Source of the DNA: Sphingomonas crusticola
GTDB lineage: Bacteria; Pseudomonadota; Alphaproteobacteria; Sphingomonadales; Sphingomonadaceae
Length of the DNA stretch: 64,000 bases
NCBI RefSeq assembly: GCF_003391115.1
Contig: NZ_QTJP01000001.1
Location: 248,001-312,000 of the forward strand
Direction of reading: 5' to 3'
Numbering within the stretch: position 1 is the stretch's first letter; every line of letters starts with the position of its first letter. Below, one piece after another: positions 18,147 through 27,182 of the stretch. A model generated the notes under the pieces. The model had not been told where the DNA came from and did no database searches. It was given only the letters and a program-made list of their open reading frames with translations. A program made the position numbers and the translations under genes.

Positions 18147-18613
18147 TCGTGCGCCGTGCCAGCCCGGCCGACGTTCCCGCCATCCTGCGGCTGATCGTCG
18201 CGCTCGCGACCTATGAGCGCGAGCCGGACGCGGTCGCCGCGACCGAGCAGTCGTTGACCGAAACATTGTTCGCTGACGATGCTCAAGTTCACGCCTTTGT
18301 AGCTGAAATTGAAGGCGATATTGCCGGAATTGCGATCTGGTTTCTCAATTATTCCACCTGGACCGGCCGCCCCGGAATTTATCTGGAGGACCTGTTCGTC
18401 GCCGACGAAGCGCGCGGAACCGGCGCCGGCAAGGCCCTGTTCCAGGCGCTGGCACGCGAAGCGCAGGCGCGCGGCTGTGCCCGGATCGACTGGGCGGTGC
18501 TCGACTGGAACACGTCCGCCATGGATTTCTATCGCGCGATCGGGGGCCGGGCTCAAAGCGGATGGCAGCCCTGGCGCCTGGACGGCCCGGCTTTAGCGAA
18601 AATGGCCCAATGA
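18143..18613 (+). CDS. GNAT family N-acetyltransferase (diamine/SSAT-like)
   Basis: A cytoplasmic acetyl-CoA-dependent transferase of 156 aa. YLEDLFVADEARGTGAGKALF (about residues 81-101) is the beta4 strand and acetyl-CoA-binding loop, and DWAVLDWNTSAMDFYRAIGG is motif B. The EDLFV and LDWN combination is typical of spermidine/diamine acetyltransferase-like members, but substrate is not proven. Its start overlaps the transporter stop and its stop overlaps the ATPase start, both as ATGA. Confidence 0.88.
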   Translation: MIVRRASPADVPAILRLIVALATYEREPDAVAATEQSLTETLFADDAQVHAFVAEIEGDIAGIAIWFLNYSTWTGRPGIYLEDLFVADEARGTGAGKALFQALAREAQARGCARIDWAVLDWNTSAMDFYRAIGGRAQSGWQPWRLDGPALAKMAQ

Positions 18614-19428
18614 CCAACGACATCCTCGCGCGGATCGCGGCCGCGCTCGAACGGATTGCTCCACCGGCGCCCGTCGGTGACGATCCGCTGGCGCACCCCG
18701 CTTATGTCTGGCGCGACGGCGCGCTGCAGGCCGCACGCGCCTTTGCGCCGCTGCCGCTGACATTGCTGGAGGGCATGGATGCCCAGAAGGAAGCCGTGCT
18801 CGGCAATATGCGGCGCCTCGGCCAGGGCCTGCCCGCGCATGACGTGCTGTTGTGGGGCGCGCGCGGGACCGGCAAGTCGGCGCTGGTCAAGGCGGCAATC
18901 GGCCAGATCCAAGCCGAGGGCGGCTCGATCGCCCTGGTCGAGGTGGCGGGCGACGGACTGGCCGAGCTTCCCGGCCTGTTCGCAGCGCTCGCGGATGTGC
19001 CCCGCGCCTTCGTACTGTTCATTGACGATCTCGGCTTCGCCGAGCCGAGCGAGGCACCGCGCTTGCTGCGTTCGGTGCTCGAGGGCGGAGCGGAGGCGCG
19101 GCCGGCCAACGCGCGGCTGCATGTCACCGCCAATCGCCGGCACATCCTGGCGCGCGATATGGCGGAGCAGGACAGCGCCATCAATCCGCGCGACGTCGCC
19201 GACGACAAGCTCGCACTGGCCGACCGTTTCGGGCTGAGCCTGGGCTTCCATGTCATCAATCAGCCGACCTACGTGGCCATGTTGGAAGGCTATGCCCGCC
19301 AATATGGCCTGACCCTGGATCCCCACGACGCCATCACCTGGGCCACGCAACGTGGTGGCCGCTCCGGGCGCGTCGCATGGCAATATGTGGTCGAAATGGC
19401 GGGCCGGCAGGGGAAGAGGCTCGGCTGA
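18610..19428 (+). CDS. AAA+ family ATPase, DUF815
   Basis: 272-aa protein of the DUF815 (PF05673) P-loop ATPase family. After a short N-terminal domain comes LLEGMDAQKEAVLGNMRRL, then Walker A WGARGTGKSALVKA (about residues 80-92) and Walker B FVLFIDDLGF (about 136-145). The ARLHVTANRRHI and DDKLALADRFGLSLGF segments are family-specific. No cellular role is established; DnaA-like loading or regulatory functions have been suggested for similar ATPases. The ATG is fused to the upstream GNAT stop (ATGA). Confidence 0.88.
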   Translation: MTNDILARIAAALERIAPPAPVGDDPLAHPAYVWRDGALQAARAFAPLPLTLLEGMDAQKEAVLGNMRRLGQGLPAHDVLLWGARGTGKSALVKAAIGQIQAEGGSIALVEVAGDGLAELPGLFAALADVPRAFVLFIDDLGFAEPSEAPRLLRSVLEGGAEARPANARLHVTANRRHILARDMAEQDSAINPRDVADDKLALADRFGLSLGFHVINQPTYVAMLEGYARQYGLTLDPHDAITWATQRGGRSGRVAWQYVVEMAGRQGKRLG

Positions 19429-19522
19429 AGCAGGTTATCGGGTTCTTTATGAAGCCAGCAGAGGTGACGGGAGCTGGCGAAGCCCGCTAAGCGTCTGAAA
19501 ATTCTGATTCACGGAGCGCATC

Positions 19523-21331
19523 ATGGACCGTCGTGCTTTCCTTGCTTCGAGCGCAGCGGCCCTGGCGGCGGCTGGCATCCCTGAGTGCGCCCTGGCGCAG
19601 GCCGGCGATGCGCAGCTCAATGCGCTGTTCGACGCGATCTTCGCCGATCTGCTGCAGCAATCGCCCGAACTGGCGACCTCGCTGGGTCTCGACAAAGGCG
19701 CGCACGCCGCAGCCAAGCACCAGCTGTCCGATCGATCGGCAGCAGAGTCCGCGCGCGATGCCGCGCGCACACGCGCCTGGATTGCGCGCCTTGAGGCCAT
19801 TGATGCTTCCGGTCTGTCCGACGCGGCCGCGCTCAATCGCGATGTCATCCTTTACTCGATGAAAAGCCGCAATCTGCCCTACGAGCAGTTTGGCATCGAC
19901 AGCGCCCAGCGGCCTTATCGCATTTACCAGCAGGGGGGCGCTTATTACTCGGTGCCAGACTTCCTCAACGGATCGCACAGTATCGCGACTGCCGAAGATT
20001 GCGAGGCCTATCTCGATCGCCTCGCGCAATTCGCACGCGCGCTCGATCAGGACAGCGAAGTGCAACGTGCGCAGGCCGCGCGCGGTTTGCTCGCGCCGGA
20101 TTTCAGTCTCGACCTAACGCTCGGGCAAATGGCCAAATTGCGCGGCCCTGCCGCCGCGCAAAGTGCGATGGTGCGCTCGCTCGTCACACGCGCGCAGGCA
20201 AGGAACATCGCAGGCGATTGGCAAGCGCGAGCCGCTTCGATCGTCGATCGGCAGGTCTATCCTGCGCTCGACCGCCAGATCGCCTTGCTCAGGCAGCTGC
20301 GTCCCGGCGCGAGCAACATCGCCGGCATCTGGCGGCTGCCGAATGGCGACGAAATCTACGCCGCCGCGCTCGAACAGGCGACTACCACCACGCTTACGCC
20401 TGCCGAGGTGCAGAAACTCGGCCTCGAGCAGGTGGCATCGATCAGCGCCGACCTCGACACGATCCTCAAGAGCCAGGGCTATAGCAAAGGCTCGGTTGGC
20501 GAGCGGCTGACCGCGCTCAACAACGATCCCAGCCAGCTCTACGCCGACAGCGCCGAGGGGCGGCTGGCGTTGATCGCCAGCCTCAATGCGGGCGTCAAGG
20601 ACATGTATGGGCGGCTGCCACGCGCGTTTGCGGACATGCCGCGCACCCCGCTCGAAATCCGCGCGGTCCCGGTCGAGATCCAAGACGGCGCGTCCAATGG
20701 CTATTATCAGCGCGGAGCGCTCGATGGATCGCGCCCTGCGATCTACTTCATCAATCTGAAGGATGTCGGCGACTGGCCCAAATATGGGCTGCCGTCCCTG
20801 ACCTATCATGAGGGCGTTCCCGGTCACCATCTTCAGATCAGCGTCGCGCAGGAATCCAAGGACATCCCGATCCTGCGCAAGGCGTCGGGCTTCTTTTCCG
20901 CTTATACCGAAGGCTGGGCGCTCTACGCCGAGCAGCTTGCGAACGAGCTGCATGCCTATCAGACGCCGCTGGAGCGCGCCGGCTATCTCCAGTCCTTCCT
21001 GTTCCGCGCCGCGCGGCTGGTGGTGGATACGGGTCTCCACGCACGCAAATGGACGCGTGAACAGGCCACCGATTATCTGGTCGCCACCACCGGCTTCGCG
21101 CGCGCACGCTCCCAGCGCGAAGTCGAACGTTATTGCACGATGGCGGGGCAGGCGTGCAGCTACAAGGTCGGTCACATGACCTGGACCGCGGCCCGCGCGC
21201 GGGCGGAGAAAGCGCTCGGCGCGCGGTTCGAGCTGCGCGAATTCCACAAGGTGCTGCGTGACGGCGCGATGCCGCTCACGATCCTCGACCGTCGCATCGA
21301 TGCTCGCACGGCGGCGCTGCTCAAGGCCTGA
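19523..21331 (+). CDS. DUF885 family metallopeptidase-like protein, exported
   Basis: 602 aa. The N-terminus MDRRAFLASSAAALAAAG is a twin-arginine (Tat) signal, predicting export of a folded protein to the periplasm. The rest is the all-helical DUF885 domain, related to M32/M3-type zinc peptidases, with the active-site motif YHEGVPGHHLQ (about residues 430-440) and the downstream helix SAYTEGWALYAEQLA that carries the third ligand Glu. SYKVGHMTW near the C-terminus is also conserved. Substrates of this family are mostly unknown. It has about 95 bases of its own upstream region. Confidence 0.9.
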   Translation: MDRRAFLASSAAALAAAGIPECALAQAGDAQLNALFDAIFADLLQQSPELATSLGLDKGAHAAAKHQLSDRSAAESARDAARTRAWIARLEAIDASGLSDAAALNRDVILYSMKSRNLPYEQFGIDSAQRPYRIYQQGGAYYSVPDFLNGSHSIATAEDCEAYLDRLAQFARALDQDSEVQRAQAARGLLAPDFSLDLTLGQMAKLRGPAAAQSAMVRSLVTRAQARNIAGDWQARAASIVDRQVYPALDRQIALLRQLRPGASNIAGIWRLPNGDEIYAAALEQATTTTLTPAEVQKLGLEQVASISADLDTILKSQGYSKGSVGERLTALNNDPSQLYADSAEGRLALIASLNAGVKDMYGRLPRAFADMPRTPLEIRAVPVEIQDGASNGYYQRGALDGSRPAIYFINLKDVGDWPKYGLPSLTYHEGVPGHHLQISVAQESKDIPILRKASGFFSAYTEGWALYAEQLANELHAYQTPLERAGYLQSFLFRAARLVVDTGLHARKWTREQATDYLVATTGFARARSQREVERYCTMAGQACSYKVGHMTWTAARARAEKALGARFELREFHKVLRDGAMPLTILDRRIDARTAALLKA

Positions 21332-21390
21332 TCAGGGAACGCTCTTCTGTCATGCTGCGTTACGGGTCAGCAACGAACAGGAGGATTTCA

Positions 21391-21513
21391 ATGTCGGACG
21401 ATCATAAGGAAGTTGTCGTAGAGAAGACCGGCGTGAACGTCGCCGGGATCATCGCCGCGGTCGCGCTGTTGATCGCCGTCGTGGCGGTGCTCCACTATTT
21501 CGGCATGATCTAA
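21391..21513 (+). CDS. Small single-pass membrane protein, 40 aa
   Basis: A short open frame with a strong ribosome-binding site (AGGAGG eight bases before ATG). The protein has a charged head MSDDHKEVVVEKTG and then one hydrophobic helix, residues 16-36 (VNVAGIIAAVALL and on), with a short tail HYFGMI. The arrangement suggests an N-in inner-membrane anchor. It overlaps the 3' end of the convergent marR gene by four bases. I do not recognise a family; it resembles the many uncharacterised small membrane proteins of bacteria. Confidence 0.72.
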   Translation: MSDDHKEVVVEKTGVNVAGIIAAVALLIAVVAVLHYFGMI

Positions 21514-21965
21514 GCTTCGTCGCGGACGGCCAGCGTCGCCTGCTGCACGCGTAGCAGCATCGCGCTGAACGCCACGACATCTTCGGGCGCGAAATCCGCG
21601 AAGATGCGGCGCTCCAGTTCCAAGGCCTTGGGCGCGATCGCTGCATAGAGATCGCGCCCGCTCTTCGTCAGATGCAGCGACTGGGAGCGGCGGTCGCTGC
21701 TGTGCGGCCGCCGTTCGACCAGGCCACGCTCGACCAGGGCGATGGTCGCGCGGCTGACCGTCACCTTGTCCATTCGCGTCCGCCGGCCGACTTGCTGCTG
21801 GGTCGTGCCCTCGTCTTCCGCGATGACTGCGATCAATCGCCATTCCGGAATCGTGAGGCCGAACAGGGCCTGATAGGTGCTGGCGATCGTTTCGCTCACG
21901 AGGTTCGACGTCACCGAGAGCCGGAAAGGGATGAATGCGTCGAGGCGCAGCGGATCGGCGACCAT
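21510..21965 (-). CDS. MarR family transcriptional regulator of the tyrosine-catabolic genes (putative)
   Basis: A winged-helix regulator of 151 aa. The recognition region TQQQVGRRTRMDKVTVSRAT and wing LVERGLVERRPHSSDRRSQSLHL are typical MarR features; the N- and C-terminal helices form the dimer. It diverges from hppD with 76 bases between starts, the usual layout for MarR repressors of aromatic catabolism that respond to homogentisate or a related ligand. The start at 21965 is the family N-terminus; the longer open frame overlaps hppD. Control of hppD is inferred from position and from the inverted repeat at 21989. Confidence 0.88.
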   Translation of the reverse strand: MVADPLRLDAFIPFRLSVTSNLVSETIASTYQALFGLTIPEWRLIAVIAEDEGTTQQQVGRRTRMDKVTVSRATIALVERGLVERRPHSSDRRSQSLHLTKSGRDLYAAIAPKALELERRIFADFAPEDVVAFSAMLLRVQQATLAVRDEA

Positions 21966-21988
21966 GCGCGTTGGTAACCTTTGACACG

Positions 21989-22010
21989 ATCTTCGCAAAG
22001 CGGCAAAGAT
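21989..22010. promoter_or_regulatory. Candidate MarR operator between marR and hppD
   Basis: The 22-bp imperfect inverted repeat has arms ATCTTCGC and GCAAAGAT, matching at seven of eight positions around a six-base centre. MarR dimers usually bind such sites of 16-22 bp. It lies 24 bases from the marR ATG and 32 from the hppD ATG, so binding could block both promoters. Confidence 0.42.
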
Positions 22011-22041
22011 AGTTTCACCTGATACCAGTTTGGAGGCGGCC

Positions 22042-23091
22042 ATGGCCAGCAATCCCGTCGACCCGCAAAACCCGTTGGGCCTCAACGGCTTCGAGTTTGT
22101 CGAGTTCACCTCGCCCGATCCGGAGGCGATGGGCCGCCAGTTCGAGCAGATGGGCTTCGTTCCCAGCCACCGCCATCCGACCAAGAACATTACCCGCTAC
22201 AAGCAGGGCCGCATCAACCTGATGCTCAACCGCGACGCCGCCGGCCGCGTGGCGGAGTTCCGCAACGCCCACGGTGCCTCTGCCAGCGCAATGGCGTTCC
22301 GCGTCGCCGATCCGCAGGCGGCGCTGGAATGGGCGCTCGCCAATGGCGGAAAGGCGACCGAAGAGGACGACACCGTCATCGAGGGGATTGGCGGTTCCTA
22401 TCTCTATTTCATCAAGGACGGCAGCGACCTCTACGCCGACTGGGCCGAATTTGACGGCTGGCGCGCGGCGGAAGCCGCCAACAATGTCGGCCTCGATCTG
22501 CTCGATCACCTCACGCACAATGTGAAGCGCGGCCAGATGCGCGTCTGGTCCGAATTCTACCGCACCCTGTTCGGCTTCGAAGAGCAGAAATATTTCGACA
22601 TCAAGGGCAAGGCGACCGGCCTGTTCAGCCAGGCGATGATCGCGCCCGACAAGGCAATCCGCATCCCGCTCAACGAAAGCCAGGACGAGCATAGCCAGAT
22701 CGAGGAATTCATCCGCGATTATCAGGGCGAGGGGATCCAGCATCTCGCGCTCACCACCGACGACATTTACGACACCGTCGAACGGCTGCGTGCACGCGGC
22801 GTTCGCCTGCAGGACACGATCGAGACCTATTACGAGCTGGTCGACAAGCGCGTCCCCGGCCATGGCGAGGATCTCGAACGCCTCCGCAAAAACCGCATCC
22901 TCATTGACGGCGACATCGGCGACGAGGGGCTTCTGCTGCAGATTTTCACCGAGAATATGTTCGGCCCGATCTTTTTCGAAATCATTCAGCGCAAGGGCAA
23001 TGAAGGCTTCGGCAACGGCAATTTCCAGGCGCTGTACGAATCGATCGAGCTCGACCAGATCCGTCGGGGCGTGATCACCGTCGACGAATAG
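22042..23091 (+). CDS. hppD: 4-hydroxyphenylpyruvate dioxygenase
   Basis: This Fe(II) enzyme converts 4-hydroxyphenylpyruvate to homogentisate, the second step of tyrosine breakdown. 349 aa in two VOC (glyoxalase-like) halves. Metal ligands are visible in LDHLTHNV (His156), GIQHLALTTDD (His234) and FFEIIQRKG (Glu313). The C-terminal FGNGNFQALYESIE is the family hallmark. Start: ATG 22042 with GGAGG five bases upstream. It is separated from hmgA by an 86-bp inverted repeat but belongs to the same pathway; the divergent marR probably controls it. Confidence 0.97.
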   Translation: MASNPVDPQNPLGLNGFEFVEFTSPDPEAMGRQFEQMGFVPSHRHPTKNITRYKQGRINLMLNRDAAGRVAEFRNAHGASASAMAFRVADPQAALEWALANGGKATEEDDTVIEGIGGSYLYFIKDGSDLYADWAEFDGWRAAEAANNVGLDLLDHLTHNVKRGQMRVWSEFYRTLFGFEEQKYFDIKGKATGLFSQAMIAPDKAIRIPLNESQDEHSQIEEFIRDYQGEGIQHLALTTDDIYDTVERLRARGVRLQDTIETYYELVDKRVPGHGEDLERLRKNRILIDGDIGDEGLLLQIFTENMFGPIFFEIIQRKGNEGFGNGNFQALYESIELDQIRRGVITVDE

Positions 23092-23108
23092 ATCTTAAAA
23101 GCCGCTCA

Positions 23109-23194
23109 TCCTGAGGAGGTATTGAGCTTGTCGAAATGCCGTCTCGAGGGATCCTCCGAGACGAGGCTTCGACAAGCTCAGCCTCTCCTCAGGA
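23109..23194. repeat. 86-bp long inverted repeat (sphingomonad REP-like element)
   Basis: The two arms read TCCTGAGGAGG...TTGAGCTTGTCGAA and TTCGACAAGCTCA...CCTCAGGA and can fold into a near-continuous hairpin between hppD and hmgA. The TTCGACAAGCTCA core is a frequent intergenic repeat in sphingomonads. It may end or attenuate the hppD transcript. Confidence 0.8.
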
Positions 23195-23220
23195 GGGGCG
23201 GGACTGTGTAGGCACGTCCC

Positions 23221-24504
23221 ATGACCGATTACCTCACCGGCTTCGGCAGTCATTTCGCGAGCGAAGCCGTGCCCGGCGCGCTGCCGGTCGGCCGCAACTC
23301 GCCCCAGAAAGCGCCGTTCGGCCTCTACGCCGAGCAATTGTCCGGCACCGCGTTCACCGCGCCGCGGGCCGAGAATAAGCGCTCCTGGCTCTATCGGCTG
23401 CGACCAACCGCAAGCCATCCGCCGTACAAGCCTTATGACGGCGCGCCATTGCTGCGCTCCGCACCGTTCGATGAGCTGCCACCCACCCCCAATCGCCTGC
23501 GCTGGGACCCTTTGCCGCTGCCTGAGGTGCCGACCGACTTTATCGACGGCCTGACCTCCTATGGCGGCAATGGCGACGTCGCGACGGGGGCGGGGATCGG
23601 TATCCACCTCTATACCGCCAACGCCTCGATGGCGGGCCGCGCTTTCCAGAATGCCGATGGCGAATTGCTGATCGTGCCGCAACAAGGCGCGCTGACTATC
23701 GTCACGGAACTTGGCCGCATCGACGTGGCACCACTGCAGATCGTCCTCATCCCGCGCGGAATACGGTTCCGCGTCGAACTTGCCGGACCATCGCGCGGTT
23801 ACGTCTGCGAAAATTATGGCGCGCCCTTCCGGCTGCCGGACCTCGGCCCGATCGGCTCTAACGGCCTCGCCAATTCGCGTGACTTCGAAACGCCGGTAGC
23901 CTGGTTTGAGGATGTCGACACGCCGTGCGAGGTCATCCAGAAATTCCAGGGCAGATTGTGGGCGACCACGCTCGACCACAGTCCATTCGATGTCGTCGCC
24001 TGGCACGGCAATCTCGCGCCCTGCCGCTATGACCTGACCCGCTTCAACACGATCAACACCGTCAGCTTCGACCATCCCGACCCGTCGATCTTCACCGTGC
24101 TGACTTCGCCAAGCGAGATCCACGGCACGGCTAATTGCGATTTCGTGATCTTCCCGCCGCGCTGGATGGTGGCCGAGGGCACATTCCGCCCGCCCTGGTT
24201 CCATCGTAATGTGATGAGCGAATATATGGGCCTGATCGAAGGCGCCTATGATGCAAAGGAGGGCGGCTTTGCCCCCGGCGGGGCATCCTTGCACAACCAG
24301 ATGTCGGGCCACGGCCCCGATCAGCCGAGTTATGGGAAGGCCGTTGCCGCCGAGCTCAAACCCCACAAGATCGAAGGGACAATGGCCTTCATGTTCGAAA
24401 GCCGCTGGGTGATCCGCCCGACCCGCTGGGCGAGCGAAACGCCGCTCTGCCAGCTCGATTATGACGATTGCTGGTCCGGCTTCGACAAGGCCAAGCTGCC
24501 ATGA
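23221..24504 (+). CDS. hmgA: Homogentisate 1,2-dioxygenase
   Basis: It opens the homogentisate ring to maleylacetoacetate using non-haem iron; 427 aa, standard length. It starts [22 protein letters not shown], as the family does. The cupin core contains [18 protein letters not shown], and the iron-binding region is [18 protein letters not shown] with the later NQMSGHGPD His. The stop overlaps the fahA start (ATGA). It lies just after the 86-bp repeat, with no obvious strong ribosome-binding site. Confidence 0.97.
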   Translation: MTDYLTGFGSHFASEAVPGALPVGRNSPQKAPFGLYAEQLSGTAFTAPRAENKRSWLYRLRPTASHPPYKPYDGAPLLRSAPFDELPPTPNRLRWDPLPLPEVPTDFIDGLTSYGGNGDVATGAGIGIHLYTANASMAGRAFQNADGELLIVPQQGALTIVTELGRIDVAPLQIVLIPRGIRFRVELAGPSRGYVCENYGAPFRLPDLGPIGSNGLANSRDFETPVAWFEDVDTPCEVIQKFQGRLWATTLDHSPFDVVAWHGNLAPCRYDLTRFNTINTVSFDHPDPSIFTVLTSPSEIHGTANCDFVIFPPRWMVAEGTFRPPWFHRNVMSEYMGLIEGAYDAKEGGFAPGGASLHNQMSGHGPDQPSYGKAVAAELKPHKIEGTMAFMFESRWVIRPTRWASETPLCQLDYDDCWSGFDKAKLP

Positions 24505-25790
24505 GCGCGATCGACGAAACCCACGATCCGGCGCGCACGTCCTGGATCGAATCCGCCAACGGCCACCCCGATTTCCCGATCCAGAATTTGCCGCTCGGCA
24601 TCTTCTCGCCGCCCGGCCATCACGCGCGGCCAGGCGTGGCGATCGGCGACAGGATCCTCGAGCTGAGCGGGGTAGGGGCCTTGCTGCCGGAGGCGGTCGG
24701 CCATTTGCTGACCGGCACCACGCTCAACCCGCTGCTCGCTCTGCCGTCAGCCGATCGCTTGGCGATGCGCCGGCGTTTGTCGCAATTATTGTCCGATCCG
24801 GCCAATCGGGACGCGCTCACGCCGTTGCTGCACAGGGCTGCCGAGTGCGTGGTGCATCTGCCGGCCGCGATCGGCGATTACACCGATTTCTATGTCGGCA
24901 TTCATCATGCCATGAATGTCGGCAAGCAGTTCCGGCCCGACAATCCGCTGCTGCCCAATTACAAATATGTGCCGATCGGCTATCACGGTCGCGCCTCGTC
25001 GGTCCGCCCGACCGGCGTGCCGGTCGTGCGTCCCAACGGTCAGCGCAAGGGCCCGGACGAGGATGCGCCGAGCTTCGGGCCATCGCGCCGGTTGGATTAC
25101 GAGCTCGAGCTCGGCATCTGGGTCGGGAAAGGCAATGAGCTCGGCCGCCCGATCCCGATCAGGGAAGCACCGCAACATATTGCCGGCTATTGCCTGCTCA
25201 ACGACTGGTCGGCGCGCGACATTCAGGCGTGGGAATATCAGCCGCTTGGGCCGTTCCTCGCCAAGAATTTTCATTCGACCATCTCGCCCTGGGTGGTGAC
25301 GGCCGAGGCGCTGGCACCGTTCCGCCTGCCCCAGCCGCCACGGCCGGAGGGCGACCCGCAGCCTTTGGCTTACCTGCTCGACACGCACGACCAGCAACAC
25401 GGCGCGTTCGCCCTGGAGCTGGAGGTGCGCATCGCCAGTGAGCAGATGCGCCGCGAGGACACGGCGCCGTTCGTGCTCAGCCGCGGCCCTGCCACCAACA
25501 TGTATTGGACGATGGCGCAGATCGTCACCCACCATGCCTCCAACGGTTGCAACCTTCAGCCGGGCGACCTGATCGGCACCGGTACCATCTCGGCCGCCGA
25601 GGCGGGCGGTTTCGGCAGCCTGCTGGAGATCAGCCAGGGCGGGAAGGCGCCGGTGACTTTACCCACGGGCGAAACGCGCACGTTCCTCGCCGATGGAGAC
25701 GAGGTCATCCTACGGGCGACGGCCCGGGCGGACGGCTATGTGCCGATCGGTTTCGGTGCGTGCAGCGCGGTGATATTGCCTGCGCCATGA
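24501..25790 (+). CDS. fahA: Fumarylacetoacetase
   Basis: It hydrolyses fumarylacetoacetate to fumarate and acetoacetate, the last step of tyrosine degradation; 429 aa. An N-terminal SH3-like domain ([15 protein letters not shown]) is followed by the FAH fold with metal ligands in [27 protein letters not shown] and [13 protein letters not shown]. The C-terminal [10 protein letters not shown] belongs to the fold. It is translationally coupled on both sides: ATGA with hmgA and ATGA with maiA. Confidence 0.97.
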   Translation: MSAIDETHDPARTSWIESANGHPDFPIQNLPLGIFSPPGHHARPGVAIGDRILELSGVGALLPEAVGHLLTGTTLNPLLALPSADRLAMRRRLSQLLSDPANRDALTPLLHRAAECVVHLPAAIGDYTDFYVGIHHAMNVGKQFRPDNPLLPNYKYVPIGYHGRASSVRPTGVPVVRPNGQRKGPDEDAPSFGPSRRLDYELELGIWVGKGNELGRPIPIREAPQHIAGYCLLNDWSARDIQAWEYQPLGPFLAKNFHSTISPWVVTAEALAPFRLPQPPRPEGDPQPLAYLLDTHDQQHGAFALELEVRIASEQMRREDTAPFVLSRGPATNMYWTMAQIVTHHASNGCNLQPGDLIGTGTISAAEAGGFGSLLEISQGGKAPVTLPTGETRTFLADGDEVILRATARADGYVPIGFGACSAVILPAP

Positions 25791-26434
25791 GCAAGCTGAT
25801 CCTCCATGGCTATTGGCGCTCCAGCGCCGCCTATCGCGTGCGGATCGCGCTCAACCTCAAGGGGCTCGCCTATGACCAGGTCGGGCATGATCTCAGACGC
25901 GGCGAGCAGAAAAACCCGGCGTATCGCGCCATTGCCCCTGCCGGACTGGTGCCGGCGGTGGAATATGAAGGCCAAACGTTCATCCAAAGCCTTGCCATCC
26001 TCGAATGGCTGGAGGAACGTTGGCCCAGCCCGGCCTTGCTCCCCGGCGCAATCGAGCAGCGCGCGATCGTCCGCGCGATGGCAGGGACGATCGCTGCCGA
26101 CATTCACCCTCTCAACAACCTTCGTATTCTCAAATATTTAAAGAACGAATTTGAAAGGCCGCAACAGCAGATTGACGGCTGGGTTGCGCATTGGATCGAC
26201 GAGGGATTCGCCGCGCTGGAAGTGATGATCGCCCGCCATGGCAACGGCTTCGCCTTTGGCGATTTTCCGACCATGGCCGACTGTTTCGTGGTGCCGCAGG
26301 TCTATAATGCCGAGCGTGTCGGCATCGATCTGGCCCCATATCCGCAGCTGACCGCCGCAGCCGCTACGGCGCGCGCGCACCCGGCATTCGCCGCCGCGCA
26401 TCCCGATCGCCAGCCCGACGCCGATCCCGCGTGA
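25787..26434 (+). CDS. maiA: Maleylacetoacetate isomerase (zeta-class GST)
   Basis: Glutathione-dependent cis-trans isomerase between hmgA and fahA in the pathway; 215 aa. The zeta-class active-site motif is LHGYWRSSAAYRVRIALN (the SSxxxRVR pattern, about residues 6-23). The thioredoxin-like half continues with GLVPAVEYEGQTFIQSLAILEWLEE, and the helical half contains ADIHPLNNLRILKYL and FPTMADCFVVPQVYNA. Its stop overlaps the GTG of the Rieske gene. Confidence 0.95.
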   Translation: MSKLILHGYWRSSAAYRVRIALNLKGLAYDQVGHDLRRGEQKNPAYRAIAPAGLVPAVEYEGQTFIQSLAILEWLEERWPSPALLPGAIEQRAIVRAMAGTIAADIHPLNNLRILKYLKNEFERPQQQIDGWVAHWIDEGFAALEVMIARHGNGFAFGDFPTMADCFVVPQVYNAERVGIDLAPYPQLTAAAATARAHPAFAAAHPDRQPDADPA

Positions 26435-26793
26435 CCGACGCTGAACGGCTGACCGAAGCTCCGCCCGGCGTTCGCCTTGCTGCCTTCGCCGATATCCCCG
26501 ACGGAACCGCCCGCAATTTCGTGCTGCAGATGAAGGCCGGCCGCTTCCACGGCTTCATCGTCCGCAAGGGCGATCGAATATTCGGCTATCGCGACCGCTG
26601 CCCGCATGCGGGCCTGCCGCTCGCGCAGGAACTCGACCGCTATCTAACGCCCGACGGCAGCCTGATCGCCTGTTCGTGGCATGGCGCCTTGTTCGATATC
26701 GCGAGCGGGCGCTGTGTCGGCGGACCGTGCGCCGGATCGGTGCTACCGGCTTGGTCGGTGACGGTGACCGACGGCTGGATCGTTACCGCTTAG
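26431..26793 (+). CDS. Rieske (2Fe-2S) domain protein
   Basis: A 120-aa, single-domain Rieske protein. The cluster motifs are CPHAGLPL (about residues 58-65) and CSWHGALFD (about 81-89), the CxH and CxxH ligands. There is no transmembrane anchor or signal peptide, so it resembles soluble Rieske ferredoxins rather than the bc1 subunit. It starts with GTG fused to the maiA stop (GTGA), which places it in the tyrosine-catabolic operon. No partner oxygenase is next to it, and its electron acceptor is unknown. Confidence 0.88.
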   Translation: MTDAERLTEAPPGVRLAAFADIPDGTARNFVLQMKAGRFHGFIVRKGDRIFGYRDRCPHAGLPLAQELDRYLTPDGSLIACSWHGALFDIASGRCVGGPCAGSVLPAWSVTVTDGWIVTA

Positions 26794-26906
26794 CGGCGCT
26801 GGATTGTGGCATCGCAATCACCAACTTCCGGCACATAATTGCTCGACAAGGCGCCCCTTATTGGCCACCGGGACGGCTCCGGATTGCCATCCAGCTTCAG
26901 GCCATC

Positions 26907-27182
26907 ATGATCGCCAGCAACAAGCACAGTGTCGACGACCCGGTGGCGATCGCCCTGCGCGCGCTTGCCTGGACGGTGAGCGATCAGGCACGCGCCGACC
27001 GCATGCTGGCGCTCACCGGGCTCGATAGCGACGACCTGCGCGATCGCGCGATGGAGCCGGCGGTACTGGCCGCGCTGCTCGGCTTCCTAGAAGCCTTTGA
27101 GCCCGATTTGATCGCCTGTGCGGAGGCGCTGGCTGTTCGTCCGCAGGCGCTGGTCGATGCGCGCGAGGCGCTGGAAGCGTGA
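26907..27182 (+). CDS. DUF3572 family protein
   Basis: A 91-aa, all-helical acidic protein with VAIALRALAWTVSDQARADRMLALTGLDSDDLRDRA and ALLGFLEAFEPDLIACAEAL, the DUF3572 pattern found widely in alphaproteobacteria. The function is unknown. The TGLD.DDLR segment recalls a short death-domain-like or helix-turn-helix bundle. Its stop overlaps the GTG start of the HAD-like gene. 113 bases separate it from the Rieske gene, so it may have its own promoter. Confidence 0.82.
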   Translation: MIASNKHSVDDPVAIALRALAWTVSDQARADRMLALTGLDSDDLRDRAMEPAVLAALLGFLEAFEPDLIACAEALAVRPQALVDAREALEA

